Position numbers and translations under genes: made by a program
In this document: in pieces, positions 1-9,418 of the stretch
Numbering within the stretch: the stretch's first letter is position 1
How the letters are laid out: every line of letters starts with the position of its first letter
The notes under the pieces: model-generated
Seen by the model: only the letters and a program-made list of their open reading frames with translations
What the model was told of the DNA's origin: nothing
Database searches by the model: none
Assembly (NCBI GenBank): GCA_017441585.1
Contig: JAFRWW010000009.1
Coordinates: 192,456-256,455, forward strand
Direction of reading: 5' to 3'
DNA: 64,000 nucleotides
From: Lachnospiraceae bacterium
Lineage (GTDB): Bacteria; Bacillota; Clostridia; Lachnospirales; Lachnospiraceae

Positions 1-102
1 AGTCCATTTTGCACGTTATTGTATTGTAGTACATTTTGGTTTTTATTTCAAGTTGTGTAAATAATTTGACCGGAGAAAAATCTTTGTGATATGCATTCAA
101 AA
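1..102. other. AT-rich stretch with no gene
   Basis: This end of the window is AT-rich and holds no convincing reading frame, ribosome binding site or promoter. It lies downstream of the HAD gene terminator on the minus strand. Whatever lies to the left is outside the window. Confidence 0.5.
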
Positions 103-132
103 AGGGCATTTCCTTTTTGTAGAAAATGCCCT
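103..132 (-). terminator. Rho-independent terminator of the HAD gene
   Basis: On the minus strand an AGGGCATTT arm (132-124) pairs perfectly with AAATGCCCT (111-103) across a 12-nt loop, and TTTTTGA follows at once. It lies 29 bp after the HAD stop codon, so it closes the leftmost transcript of the window. Confidence 0.85.
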
Positions 133-160
133 CTTGACTGTATATTATGTGAACAATTCA

Positions 161-766
161 TTATATTGTCAAAAGCAATGTATCAAGCTCACGGCTCGCC
201 TGCTCATAATTCTCAAAAACTATACCGTGAAGCCCCACTTTAAGAGCCATATCTATGTTCCTTGGGGTATCGTCGATAAATACCGCCTGTGCCGGCTCGA
301 TGAAATAGCGCTCTATGAGGCGGTCATATATTTCCCTTTCGGGTTTTATGACGCCCTCCATGTAGGACAGGATCCCCCCGTCCACATAATTCATGAAGTG
401 AAGACAGCGATGACATTCATGAACTGTTTTAGATGAAAGATTGGATAATATCAGTACCCTGAAGCCTTTTTTCTTAAGCTCCATTATCCAGGGTATGGCA
501 TAATCCACAGGATTTAAGGTAGGGCCTATGTTCTTAAACATAAGACGGATCTGCTCTTCCACTCCGGGATCCCTTTCAATGAAGCCCTTAAGCACTTCAT
601 TATCATCGCACCCCCGATCAAACTCACCCCATAAAGGACTCCTGACCGTGGCATCGGCCACCCTTTCAAAGATCTCACCTTCAAATCCCAACTGTCTGAA
701 ATGCCTTTCCCATGAAAACTCAGTCAGGACGTTGCCTATATCAAAGATTACTGTTTTTATTGCCAT
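161..766 (-). CDS. HAD-superfamily hydrolase (subfamily IA, YihX-like)
   Basis: A 201-residue cytosolic phosphatase-like protein. Visible motifs are HAD motif I (IFDIGNVL, residues 7-14, nucleophile Asp), motif II (LILSNLS, about 107-113), the conserved Lys (VIKPERE, about 140) and motif III (FIDDTPRN, about 162-169), with an alpha-helical cap between motifs I and II. This order and the length fit the subfamily IA enzymes that remove phosphate from small metabolites; the substrate cannot be told. I start at the ATG at 766, which has AAAGGA about 9 nt upstream; a TTG eight codons earlier gives a longer frame but has no better ribosome binding site. A strong terminator follows the gene. Confidence 0.85.
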   Translation of the reverse strand: MAIKTVIFDIGNVLTEFSWERHFRQLGFEGEIFERVADATVRSPLWGEFDRGCDDNEVLKGFIERDPGVEEQIRLMFKNIGPTLNPVDYAIPWIMELKKKGFRVLILSNLSSKTVHECHRCLHFMNYVDGGILSYMEGVIKPEREIYDRLIERYFIEPAQAVFIDDTPRNIDMALKVGLHGIVFENYEQASRELDTLLLTI

Positions 767-814
767 ATCTTTTTTCCTTTTTTCAATCAATGAGATCAGC
801 TTATGGCCGACGAT

Positions 815-1102
815 TTATGATTCTTTGTTCTCAAGGTCAGACTTACTTTCATCGTTTCCCCCGGAATTTTCGTCTGAGGGTGCTTTTCTGTAGGAGTAAG
901 GATTGTCAAAAACAGATCCCCCGTCCCTGACATTTTTCATCACCAAAAACAGATGGATGATGACGGGAACTGCCACAGTGGCCACCAGGCAGGCCTGCAG
1001 CATGGGCAGGAAATTCGGACCGCCGTCTATGGCCACCACCAGGGTAGCTACATATAAACCCAGCAATATGATGATCCCGATGATCGCAAGTACACGTTTC
1101 AT
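815..1102 (-). CDS. Small two-helix membrane protein, unknown function
   Basis: A 95-residue protein with two hydrophobic helices (about residues 4-24 and 30-55) and a charged tail rich in Ser, Asp, Glu and Lys. The two helices put both ends on the same side of the membrane. The start is an ATG preceded by AAAGGGA at good spacing. I recognise no family. It lies between the HAD gene and the CNNM/CBS protein and is co-oriented with both. Confidence 0.65.
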   Translation of the reverse strand: MKRVLAIIGIIILLGLYVATLVVAIDGGPNFLPMLQACLVATVAVPVIIHLFLVMKNVRDGGSVFDNPYSYRKAPSDENSGGNDESKSDLENKES

Positions 1103-1133
1103 GTTTCAAATCCCTTTACTAAAACTTCCCACC

Positions 1134-1167
1134 TGTCATCCGGAAGAACGAAGAGACGAAGGATCTT
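1134..1167. repeat. Dispersed repeat copy overlapping the end of the CNNM/CBS gene
   Basis: On the plus strand this reads TGTCATCCGG, a run of GAAGAACGAAGAGACGAAGG, then ATCTT, a variant of the repeat whose halves are TGTCATCCTGAG and GAAGAATCTT. It encodes the last nine residues and the stop codon of the neighbouring gene. Confidence 0.7.
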
Positions 1168-2428
1168 GATTATTCATAAACAGATGCACCTTCTCGATCC
1201 TGTTCCTTCGCACCAGCACAGCCACTATCCTGGTACCGTCCTCAAGGATTATCTCCTCGCCGCTCTTGGGCAGACGGTCCAGATACTCCAAGATATATCC
1301 CGCTATGGAGTCATATTCCTCACTGTTAAGAGACAGGCCCAGAGTTTCATTTACATCATCCAGATTTGTGGTGCCGTCTATCAGATACTCTCCCTCACCC
1401 TTGAGTTTGATGATGGGATCCTTCTCATCATGGTCGAACTCATCCCTGATCTCGCCCACGATTTCCTCCAGGATATCCTCCAGAGTGACCATTCCGGATA
1501 TGGAACCGTACTCATCCAGCACATATATGATGCTGAGTGCTTCCTGCCGCATCTCGATGAGAAGAGTACCCACTTCTTTATGTTCAAAGGTAAAATGAGG
1601 CTCTCTCATGATCTGTCCCACATGGAAGGGATCGTCATCCTCCAAAGAGAGAATATCCTTTACATTTATGGTTCCGATAACGGTATCCTTGTCATCATTA
1701 AATACAGGATATCTGGTGTAATTATACTCTCTGTATATGGACAGCACCTCGTCTTTGTCAGCGTCGAGAGGTACATATACCATATCTATCCTGGGGATCA
1801 TTATATCCTTTGCCAGAGAATCGTCCAGACTGAACACATTTGTGATCATCTTAAACTCATCATCCTCTATGGCGCCTTCCTCCAGGCCCACATCCACCAG
1901 TGACTTAAGCTCATCTTCGGTCATGGCATTGAGTTTTTTCGCCGCATCCACACCCATTATATTAAAGACGCCGGACCTTACGACCTCGACTATCTTTATA
2001 AAAGGAGTGAGCAGCCACATGATGACCCTTATGGACAGCGAGTAAGCCTGGGACAACTGCAGCGAAAATACGGTGGCCAGGGATTTGGGAACTATCTCCC
2101 CGAATATCAACACGGCAACAGTCAGAATGCCTGTCACCACCCCTACCCAGACATTTCCCAGAATATCTATGGTAAGCTTGGTGGCCAGGGCCGTAGCCGA
2201 AATATTGACGATATTATTTCCGATCAGAACGGCACTGAGCATCTTTGTCTTATGCTCCAGGATCCAGAGCGCCCTCTTCGCCTTTTTGTTACCGTCATCG
2301 GCCAGCAGCTGCAGCTGTATCTGGTTGACTACGGTAAAAGCAGTCTCCGCCGATGAAAAGAAGGCGGATAAAAGTAAAAGTATTATCAGAATAAGTAATC
2401 GTGGTCCCGCGTCCAACTGTAAACTCAC
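1136..2428 (-). CDS. CNNM/DUF21-CBS-CorC_HlyC membrane protein (hemolysin-C/CorC family)
   Basis: A 430-residue protein with the usual layout of the family: an N-terminal DUF21 (CNNM) membrane domain of about four helices (residues 1-190, starting with a hydrophobic helix followed by SSAETAF), two CBS domains (about 205-330, with IMIPRIDMVYV and YVLDEYGSISGMVTLEDILEEI), and a CorC_HlyC domain (about 340-420). Members are linked to Mg2+ or other cation efflux; the name hemolysin is historical. The frame starts at a GTG only 1 nt after AGGAG, and a TTG four codons on is 13 nt away, so the true start is unsettled. The last residues (QDPSSLRSSG) are translated from a dispersed repeat, so the original C terminus was probably altered. 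Confidence 0.88.
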   Translation of the reverse strand: MSLQLDAGPRLLILIILLLLSAFFSSAETAFTVVNQIQLQLLADDGNKKAKRALWILEHKTKMLSAVLIGNNIVNISATALATKLTIDILGNVWVGVVTGILTVAVLIFGEIVPKSLATVFSLQLSQAYSLSIRVIMWLLTPFIKIVEVVRSGVFNIMGVDAAKKLNAMTEDELKSLVDVGLEEGAIEDDEFKMITNVFSLDDSLAKDIMIPRIDMVYVPLDADKDEVLSIYREYNYTRYPVFNDDKDTVIGTINVKDILSLEDDDPFHVGQIMREPHFTFEHKEVGTLLIEMRQEALSIIYVLDEYGSISGMVTLEDILEEIVGEIRDEFDHDEKDPIIKLKGEGEYLIDGTTNLDDVNETLGLSLNSEEYDSIAGYILEYLDRLPKSGEEIILEDGTRIVAVLVRRNRIEKVHLFMNNQDPSSLRSSG

Positions 2429-2498
2429 ACTCCTTTTTACAAATATATGTTTCGTAAAACTAAACTTATAAATTGTCTGCTCTGTCGCAAGGATCAGT

Positions 2499-4082
2499 TC
2501 AGTTTAAATACCACACTTCAAAATCACCGCCCGGGGTGGTGAATACATGCTCCCTGTCAGAAAGCGAAGGATTGACCGCAGTCAGTGAATCAAGGCAGCC
2601 CTCCACGTCAGAGGTGCCGTCCACATACACCAGAAGCTCATCCTTTGTCTTTAACTCATCATCCTCCAGAGTGGAAGGATCATCGCAAAGCGCCCAGTAC
2701 ACCCGGTCACGCCAAAGATAATCCTTTATCCTGACGTCATATTTGCCGTCATCATTTTGAAACACCAAAAGCTCCGTGTCCGGATGCTGCGCCACAAAAT
2801 CATCCAGTATCCTCTCCTCGGGATAGAGGAAAAGTACCTGACCCCTTGCGTGTGCGAGCAAAACAGCCAGAGGCATGAAAGCCGTGGCTATCGCACATGC
2901 ATATAAACGGGATTTCTCACCCTTTATCAGTTTTTTAAGCACCTCATACATGCCCACTACAGTCAGTATGATGAAGATACCGTAAACCGGGTACACATAA
3001 CGGTTTGAGGCATAGGCAGCCTTGAGGCCTATCTTTGTGATCACCAGAAAATAGCAGATCGATGAAAAGGCAAGCACCACCATCTGTCTGGCCCTTACGG
3101 AATTCCTGACCGCCTCTTTATTTTTGATCGCGAGCACAAAGCCGATGATAAAAAACACAAGGGGAACTATCAGCAGTCCTCCGAATACGTTATCGCTTAA
3201 GTTCCCGAAGAACAGTGCGACACGGGAGGAGGTATTGGTGGTGGACACCAGCGAATTAAAGGAATCCGCGCCTCTGTAGCCTTTGAATATATGATATACG
3301 GATACGGGCCAGTAAAAATAAGTGGCGATGAGTGAAAAAAGCGCCGTGGCTCCGAATATCAAAAGCCGCTTTATATTTGCCCTGTCAAAGGGAAGCTTTA
3401 ACATGAGCAGAATATAAAAGGCAGTCATGAAAAACATGACTATGACAAAATAATACTGGGTCATGAACCCGCAAAATCCGGTGACAAACACCGGGATCAG
3501 AAACTTCTTTATACTGATCTCATCCCTCTTCATATCCTTTATCAGAATGTACGCATACAGCATGGTAAAAAGATGCAGGGGGATGTACATACGGATCAGC
3601 ATCAGGCCCGAAAGAATGGCCGGTGAAAAAGCATAGCACACAAAGGCTGCAAAGGCAACCACTTTGTTTTCGGGCGAAAGCTCCGTCGCAAGACCATAAG
3701 CCAGAAAGAGGGATGGTATCCACAAAAGGATATTCACTATAAGTCCCGTCCACTTTGAAAACCTCCCGGAATAAAAGGAGGAAGACAAATGGATCAGATA
3801 ATAATACAGGGGAGGATGCACGTTATTTGAAGTGGCCTCATACACCTGGGAGAAATGAAAATTCTCACTCTCATCGGAAACCATCTGGTCCATGAATGAG
3901 CCGGTATCCTGCCAGTTACCGTTCTCGATGGCTATACCCAGCTGGCGCCCGTTGGCCAGAGTATAAGTATAATACTCATCTATGTAATAACCTTTTTTCT
4001 GAAAGCCAAAGAACACCGCCAGGACGAGTCCCAGCAGTGCGGCGAATATGTACATACCTGTAAGCTTACTGTCACTTTTCAT
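2499..4082 (-). CDS. Polytopic GT39/PMT-like glycosyltransferase (GT-C fold)
   Basis: A 527-residue integral membrane protein with about ten hydrophobic helices. After the first helix comes YIDEYYTYTLA, whose Asp-Glu pair in the first outer loop is the hallmark of GT-C enzymes that use polyprenyl-phosphate sugars. The C-terminal 100 residues are soluble. The likely role is transfer of a lipid-linked sugar to a protein or envelope glycan at the outer face of the membrane; the acceptor is unknown. I chose the ATG at 4082, inside the last codons of aspS (11-bp overlap); the frame can be extended 21 codons into aspS but without a ribosome binding site. The coupling to aspS looks translational. 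Confidence 0.75.
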   Translation of the reverse strand: MKSDSKLTGMYIFAALLGLVLAVFFGFQKKGYYIDEYYTYTLANGRQLGIAIENGNWQDTGSFMDQMVSDESENFHFSQVYEATSNNVHPPLYYYLIHLSSSFYSGRFSKWTGLIVNILLWIPSLFLAYGLATELSPENKVVAFAAFVCYAFSPAILSGLMLIRMYIPLHLFTMLYAYILIKDMKRDEISIKKFLIPVFVTGFCGFMTQYYFVIVMFFMTAFYILLMLKLPFDRANIKRLLIFGATALFSLIATYFYWPVSVYHIFKGYRGADSFNSLVSTTNTSSRVALFFGNLSDNVFGGLLIVPLVFFIIGFVLAIKNKEAVRNSVRARQMVVLAFSSICYFLVITKIGLKAAYASNRYVYPVYGIFIILTVVGMYEVLKKLIKGEKSRLYACAIATAFMPLAVLLAHARGQVLFLYPEERILDDFVAQHPDTELLVFQNDDGKYDVRIKDYLWRDRVYWALCDDPSTLEDDELKTKDELLVYVDGTSDVEGCLDSLTAVNPSLSDREHVFTTPGGDFEVWYLN

Positions 4083-5883
4083 CAGAACCCTCTTGTGCGG
4101 GTGCACTCTCAGTCCTGATGCCAAGCTCCAAAAGCTGCTTTTCATCCACGGGTGAAGGGCACTCGGTCATGAGACAGCTGGCGTCCTTAACCTTGGGGAA
4201 GGCCATAACCTCTCTGATGGAATCCGCTCCGGTGAGGAGCATCACCAGACGGTCGAGACCATAGGCCAGACCTGCGTGAGGAGGCACACCGTACTTAAAG
4301 GCCGTGAGCAGGAATCCGAACTGCTCGTTTGCCTGCTCCTTTGTAAAGCCCAGAGCCTCAAACATCTTTTCCTGCACATCATTCATATGTATCCTGACAG
4401 AGCCTCCGCCCAGCTCGGTGCCGTTTAAGACTATGTCATAAGCCCTGGCCCTCACTCTTGCGGGATCGGAATCTATATACTGCCAGTCGTCCTCATTGGG
4501 CATGGTGAAGGGATGGTGCATGGCCGTGAACCTGCCCTCCGTATCGGACCACTCCAGAAGAGGGAAATCCGTAACCCAGAGGAAATTAAACTTGCTCTCA
4601 TCTATCATGTCAAGGGAATGTGCGATGGAAAGTCTCAGATTTCCAAGTACATCCCAGACCACCTTATTCTTATCGGCGGCAAAAAGAAGCAGGTCACCCT
4701 TCTCACCATCCATGGCCTTAACAAGGCTCTCAAGACCTGCCTCGTCAAAGAATTTTGCAAAGGAAGACTTGTAGGTGCCATCTTCATTTACGCAAAGATA
4801 AGCCAGACCCTTGGCGCCAAATTCCTTAGCGGTCTCCACCAGAGCGTCGATCTTTTTGCGGGGCATGGCTGCCTGTCCCTTTACATTTATACCTCTCACG
4901 CTGCCGCCGTTTTCAAGGGCGGATGTGAATACTCCGAAGCCACAGCCCTTAACCGTCTCCGACACATCCTTAAGCTCCATGCCAAAACGGGTATCCGGCT
5001 TATCGGAACCGAAACGGTCCATGGCCTCCTGCCAGGTCATGCGGGGCAGGGGAAGCTGTACGTCAAGACCGATGGCGTCCTTGCATACCTTCTTAAGGAG
5101 CCTTTCGTTTACATCCATCACATCATCCTCATTTACAAAGGACAGCTCCATATCGATCTGGGTAAACTCAGGCTGTCGGTCGGCCCTAAGGTCCTCGTCC
5201 CTGAAGCATTTTGCGATCTGGAAATATCTGTCATAGCCCGAGCACATGAGGAGTTGCTTAAATATCTGAGGGCTCTGGGGCAGGGCGTAAAACTCTCCGG
5301 GATGGATCCTGGAGGGCACCAGATAATCCCTGGCTCCCTCGGGAGTGGACTTACAGAGAATGGGAGTCTCTATCTCCAAAAATCCTTCTGAGGTCAGGAA
5401 GCTCCTGACTGATGCAGTGATCTTTGACCTTAAGATGATCTTCTCCTGAATATCAGGACGGCGAAGGTCCAGATATCTGTACTTAAGTCTCAGCTCTTCC
5501 TTTGTTTTTGAATCAGCCTCTATGGGGAAGGGAGGAGTCTCTGACTCGGAGAGGATACGGATGCTCTTTGCCTTTAACTCAAAAGCACCGGTCTTGAGAT
5601 TTTCATTGACCTCTCCCGCCCTCTTTATAAGGGTACCGGTGACGGCGGCCACAAACTCGGCGCGCAGCTTGGAAGCCTTTTCAAAAGCCTCGCTGCCACA
5701 ATGCTCCTCCTCGAATATTATCTGCATGATACCTGAGCGGTCACGAAGATCCACAAAAATGATGCCGCCCTTATTCCTGCTCTTTGACACCCAGCCCATT
5801 AAGGTGATGTCGCTTCCTTCCATCTCGGGACTTATCTCGGCGCATCTGCATGTGCGGTTAAGTCCCTGCATACTCTCTGCCAT
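4072..5883 (-). CDS. aspS: Aspartyl-tRNA synthetase
   Basis: A 603-residue class II synthetase. The N-terminal OB-fold anticodon-binding domain (about 1-110) is followed by class II motif 1 (FLEIETPILCKSTPEGARD), motif 2 (FRDEDLRADRQPEFTQID), the bacterial GAD insertion (about 290-420) and motif 3 (GLAYGLDRLVMLL, about 540). Length and GAD domain fit the bacterial type. The family splits into discriminating and non-discriminating enzymes, and I cannot assign this one. An AAGGAG lies 7 nt before the ATG. It is followed by the GT39-like gene with an overlap and preceded by hisS across a repeat-filled gap. Confidence 0.97.
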   Translation of the reverse strand: MAESMQGLNRTCRCAEISPEMEGSDITLMGWVSKSRNKGGIIFVDLRDRSGIMQIIFEEEHCGSEAFEKASKLRAEFVAAVTGTLIKRAGEVNENLKTGAFELKAKSIRILSESETPPFPIEADSKTKEELRLKYRYLDLRRPDIQEKIILRSKITASVRSFLTSEGFLEIETPILCKSTPEGARDYLVPSRIHPGEFYALPQSPQIFKQLLMCSGYDRYFQIAKCFRDEDLRADRQPEFTQIDMELSFVNEDDVMDVNERLLKKVCKDAIGLDVQLPLPRMTWQEAMDRFGSDKPDTRFGMELKDVSETVKGCGFGVFTSALENGGSVRGINVKGQAAMPRKKIDALVETAKEFGAKGLAYLCVNEDGTYKSSFAKFFDEAGLESLVKAMDGEKGDLLLFAADKNKVVWDVLGNLRLSIAHSLDMIDESKFNFLWVTDFPLLEWSDTEGRFTAMHHPFTMPNEDDWQYIDSDPARVRARAYDIVLNGTELGGGSVRIHMNDVQEKMFEALGFTKEQANEQFGFLLTAFKYGVPPHAGLAYGLDRLVMLLTGADSIREVMAFPKVKDASCLMTECPSPVDEKQLLELGIRTESAPAQEGSDEK

Positions 5884-5920
5884 TTTTATCTCCTTGTTTA
5901 AATTTATTATCTGTTAATGC

Positions 5921-6037
5921 TGTCATCCTGAGAAGTCTATGACGAAGGATCTCATCTTTCAGGATTCTTCGCTTTGCTCAGAATGACGATGTTTTTTCAA
6001 TCGGAATGACAATGTTTTTTCAATCAGAATGACAATT
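5921..6037. repeat. Dispersed repeat pair plus a 23-bp tandem repeat
   Basis: The aspS-hisS gap holds a left copy (TGTCATCCTGAG...GAAGGATCT), an inverted right copy (AGGATTCTTCGCTTTGCTCA then GAATGAC), and then a 23-bp unit (GAATGAC + ATGTTTTTTCAATC-type core) repeated at 5981-6003 and 6004-6026 with the start of a third. The tandem units appear to have grown from the end of the dispersed repeat. Confidence 0.8.
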
Positions 6038-6050
6038 GATATAACAAATG

Positions 6051-7307
6051 TCAGTGTTTCAGCTCCTCTCTGTAGTATTCCCTAAACTCATCGTAGCCCG
6101 CCTTTGTGAGCTGCTCCTTCTGGAACTTTTTATTTTTGTTGGCCCATACCAGGAGCACTCTGCTGCCCGCTGCCCTCAGATCGGCAGCCTCCTTCATGGC
6201 TGCAGCCATCTTTTCACCGTCAAGGCCCTTTTCCAGAAGAATGGCCGTGGACACGCCCTTTTCGGGCACCTTGAAATGCTCCTCCAGAAGGATGGTTATT
6301 ATCCTCTCAAAACCGATGGAAAAGCCTACCGCGGGGGTCGGTGTCCCGGTGAATCTGCCTATCATCTCATCATATCTGCCGCCGCCTGCCACGGAGGATC
6401 CGAACTGAGGCATCTCTATCTCAAAAATGGTGCCTGTGTAATAGCCCATTCCCCTGACCAGCACGGGATCGAATACCACCTCAAAGTCAGCATTCTTAAC
6501 CTGTGCCACCAGCTTCATGATGGTCTCCAGATTCTCGATGCAGCCCTCGGCCAGATGATCCTTTAAGATATCCTGAAGCTTATGCAGGGGATCATCCGAA
6601 AGAAAACCGCCGCCAAAAATCTCCATGATCTTATCCACGCCGGATGCATCAAAATCAGAGGATAACAACTCTTCCTTAAGAGCATCAGGTCCTATCTTGT
6701 CAAGCTTATCAAGAATGATAAACAAAAGACCTCTCTTTTCCTCACTCACTCCCGCATACTCTGCCAGAGCGGAAAGGATGCGTCTGTCATTTATCCTCAC
6801 CTTAAAGCCCTTAAAATCCAGCCTGCCAAGTAATGTGGTGGTGGCCGTGATGAGCTCCACCTCAGCCAGATATGTAGGATCTCCCAAAATATCTATATCA
6901 CACTGGGTGAACTGCCTGAAGCGCCCCTTCTGTGGACGCTCTGCCCTAAATACGCTTCCCATCTGGAAAGCCTTAAAGGGGGAAGGAAGATTCTGTGCAT
7001 TATTGGAATAATATCTGGAAAGAGGAAGAGTCAGATCATAACGAAGTCCCTCTTCCACCAGATCCTGCTCCTCCTTTACCTCGGACAGATCCAGCTTGCC
7101 TCCTCTTTTTAAGATCTTGAAAATAAGCTTTTCGTTTTCGCCTCCCTGCTTGGAGGTCAGGTTTTCGATGTGCTCCACACAGGGAGTCTCGATGGACATG
7201 AATCCGTACCGGGAATAGGTCTCCCCCGCCAGAGCAGTCACATAGTTTCTGATGACTCCCTCCTCCGGGAGTACGTCCTTCATGCCTGTTACAGGTTTCT
7301 TTTTCAT
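6051..7307 (-). CDS. hisS: Histidyl-tRNA synthetase
   Basis: A 418-residue class II synthetase of normal length. It begins with the family-typical GMKDVLPEE, has motif 2 in the region of FQMGSVFRAERPQKGRFRQF, the HisRS histidine-A signature LVRGMGYYTGTIFE (about 285-298) and motif 3 (PAVGFSIGFERI, about 325-340), then the C-terminal anticodon-binding domain. The start codon follows the stop of the Hpt gene directly (TAA at 7308-7310, ATG at 7307), so expression of the two is coupled. Downstream is aspS; hisS-aspS pairs are common in Firmicutes. Confidence 0.97.
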   Translation of the reverse strand: MKKKPVTGMKDVLPEEGVIRNYVTALAGETYSRYGFMSIETPCVEHIENLTSKQGGENEKLIFKILKRGGKLDLSEVKEEQDLVEEGLRYDLTLPLSRYYSNNAQNLPSPFKAFQMGSVFRAERPQKGRFRQFTQCDIDILGDPTYLAEVELITATTTLLGRLDFKGFKVRINDRRILSALAEYAGVSEEKRGLLFIILDKLDKIGPDALKEELLSSDFDASGVDKIMEIFGGGFLSDDPLHKLQDILKDHLAEGCIENLETIMKLVAQVKNADFEVVFDPVLVRGMGYYTGTIFEIEMPQFGSSVAGGGRYDEMIGRFTGTPTPAVGFSIGFERIITILLEEHFKVPEKGVSTAILLEKGLDGEKMAAAMKEAADLRAAGSRVLLVWANKNKKFQKEQLTKAGYDEFREYYREELKH

Positions 7308-7652
7308 TTATTCATTTACCGCCTTATAATATTTGTCAAACTGCTCCCACATCTTATCAACAAGGGGAGCATAATCAGTATCAGTGTCGGAGCGAAGCAG
7401 CTCGGTCATCTCGCCCAGCGTGTCGCTCAAAGGACTGAGGGCGAGATTTGACAGCACGCCCTTAAGGGCATGGGCCGTCTCAAACGCCGAGGCATAATCC
7501 TTTGCGGCAATCTGGGAAGAGAGCGCATCATATCTTTCCTTTTCAAACGCCGAAGGCACCAGGGAAAGATAAAATTCTTCATCATCCATACAACGATTCA
7601 GTCCCTCGTCGGTATGGGCACCCAGTTCTTTAAGTATATCTATTGTTATCAT
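7308..7652 (-). CDS. Histidine phosphotransfer (Hpt) domain protein
   Basis: A 114-residue protein that is a stand-alone Hpt four-helix bundle. The phospho-accepting His is residue 61 in FETAHALKGVLSNL, matching the Hpt consensus AH-x-LKG-xxxNLG. Such proteins relay phosphate between hybrid kinases and receivers. The gene lies 10 bp after a receiver-EAL gene, so that receiver is its likely partner, and it abuts hisS. No histidine kinase is found nearby. An AAGGAG precedes the ATG. Confidence 0.85.
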   Translation of the reverse strand: MITIDILKELGAHTDEGLNRCMDDEEFYLSLVPSAFEKERYDALSSQIAAKDYASAFETAHALKGVLSNLALSPLSDTLGEMTELLRSDTDTDYAPLVDKMWEQFDKYYKAVNE

Positions 7653-7662
7653 ACTTTTCTCC

Positions 7663-9375
7663 TTAAAGCTCCTGATTCTTCTTATCCTCAGCCCTGTCCC
7701 TTACTAACAAAGTGAATTCCTCCACGGGTATGGGCTTTGAAAAATAAAATCCCTGGATCACATGACAGCCCGCTTTTTTGAGCAGGTCATACTGTTCCTT
7801 GATCTCCACGCCCTCAGCCACTACAGTCAGGTTCAGATACTCAGCTATATCCATAATCAGAGTGACCATTCGCATATCCTTTTCACTCTTATGGATATTG
7901 GAGACAAAAGCACGGTCCAGCTTAAGTGCATCTATGGGCATGTATGAAAGCATGTTAAGGGATGAATATCCGGTGCCGAAATCATCCATCTCCACCACAA
8001 AGCCCAATGAACGCAGCCGGTTTACCTTCTCTATGATCTCATCGGAGTCCTCCGTGTAAGCCGACTCCGTGATCTCAAGCCTCAGATCCGCCGGGGACAG
8101 TCCGTGTTCCCTTACTATGTCGGATATGGCTACGATAAAGTCAGGCTCCAACATATCTATACGGGACACGTTCACCGACACAGGCAGGGTAACGCGATAG
8201 GTCTTTTTCCAGTATTTGATCTGGGCCGCCACCCTGTCCCACACATAGCGGTCCAGCCTGTGTATAAGTCCGCCCTCTTCAAAAAGAGAGATGAACTGAT
8301 CGGGCTTAAGCACGCCAAAATCAGGGTGAGCCCATCTCACCAGCGCTTCAGCTGAAGACAGTACCGGCTTATCACCGGTTATGTCATACTTTGGCTGATA
8401 ATATACCTTGAACTGTCCCTCCGAAAGGCCCTTTTGCATCTCTGAGATAAGCCTCTCATCATAGGCCTCCTTCTTCTGCATGTTAAGGTCATAACAGGCC
8501 AGCATCACGGAGAACTTGCCCCTTATGGAATTGCAGGCAAGAAGCGCATTATCAAAACGCTTATGCACGTCAAAGGACCTGTCCACCTTTTCATAAACTC
8601 CCATGCGCAGCCTGGCTTTAGCGTCCTCCATAAGTTCCATGACGCCGTCGCCTATCTCATGATATATGGCTTCATGATCATCGGTATGGGGCATGTAGAT
8701 AAAAAAGCAATCCGCATTTGACCGGCAGGCTATTCCGCGGTTCTGACTGACATAAGCCTTTATCATGGATCCCATCTTCATCAGGATATCGTCGCCGAAA
8801 GCCCTTCCGTGCAACTCGTTGATCACATGGAAGCGGTTGATGTCCAGCACTATGGCGTCCATATCCTCATCGGGATAATATCTGTCATATACCTCGGCGT
8901 ATTCCATGAAGTATTCACGGTTAAAAAGATCCGTCATGGAATCGTTCTGGGTATGGGATATTATATTTGTATTTACATACAGCTGGATAGTCCTAGCTAT
9001 CCTGGCTATGATCACCTCGGGCACATCATAGGGCTTGGGGATGAAATCTGCGGCACCCATGTTGAGGCTTCTGACCTCCGCCGACTTTTCACTGGTGAGC
9101 ACTATCACGGGGATATGACACAGATTATCATCATTCTGAATGATCTCCAGAAGTTCATATCCGTCCATCTCGGGCATGAGCAGATCCAACAGCACTATTG
9201 AAAGTGTTTCCTTATTTTCGAGTATTATATTAAGTGCCTGTCTTCCATTTTCTGCCAGGATCACCTCAAACTTTGTACCCAGGATCTTTTCAAGCATCAT
9301 ACGGTTAACGGCTTCATCATCAACCACCAGGACCTTATGACGCTTATGCAATCTGGCCTCCAGAAACTTACTCAT
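7663..9375 (-). CDS. Receiver - degenerate GGDEF - EAL c-di-GMP phosphodiesterase
   Basis: A 570-residue cytosolic signalling protein. A receiver domain (about 12-130) has the acidic pair VVDDE (18-21) and phospho-acceptor Asp64 (LLDLLMPEMDG). A GGDEF domain (about 145-295) has its active-site loop changed to SNADCF (219-224), so it should not make c-di-GMP. The EAL domain (about 305-555) keeps EALVRW (343-348), VNVS (401-404), EITES (434-438), DDFGTGYSSL (464-473), KLDR (485-488) and AEGVE (520-524), so it should be an active phosphodiesterase. Phosphorylation via the downstream Hpt protein may control it. The start has a strong AAGGGGG ribosome binding site. Confidence 0.92.
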   Translation of the reverse strand: MSKFLEARLHKRHKVLVVDDEAVNRMMLEKILGTKFEVILAENGRQALNIILENKETLSIVLLDLLMPEMDGYELLEIIQNDDNLCHIPVIVLTSEKSAEVRSLNMGAADFIPKPYDVPEVIIARIARTIQLYVNTNIISHTQNDSMTDLFNREYFMEYAEVYDRYYPDEDMDAIVLDINRFHVINELHGRAFGDDILMKMGSMIKAYVSQNRGIACRSNADCFFIYMPHTDDHEAIYHEIGDGVMELMEDAKARLRMGVYEKVDRSFDVHKRFDNALLACNSIRGKFSVMLACYDLNMQKKEAYDERLISEMQKGLSEGQFKVYYQPKYDITGDKPVLSSAEALVRWAHPDFGVLKPDQFISLFEEGGLIHRLDRYVWDRVAAQIKYWKKTYRVTLPVSVNVSRIDMLEPDFIVAISDIVREHGLSPADLRLEITESAYTEDSDEIIEKVNRLRSLGFVVEMDDFGTGYSSLNMLSYMPIDALKLDRAFVSNIHKSEKDMRMVTLIMDIAEYLNLTVVAEGVEIKEQYDLLKKAGCHVIQGFYFSKPIPVEEFTLLVRDRAEDKKNQEL

Positions 9376-9418
9376 TTGTATCGCCCCCTTAAGATTCTTT
9401 TAATATTCAGAATCCCAT

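Noticed and set aside
1166..1903. 245-codon plus-strand open frame opposite the CNNM/CBS gene
   Set aside because: Antisense shadow with His/Ile-rich composition and no motif.
4513..5391. 292-codon plus-strand open frame opposite aspS
   Set aside because: Shadow of aspS; no ribosome binding site or recognisable domain.
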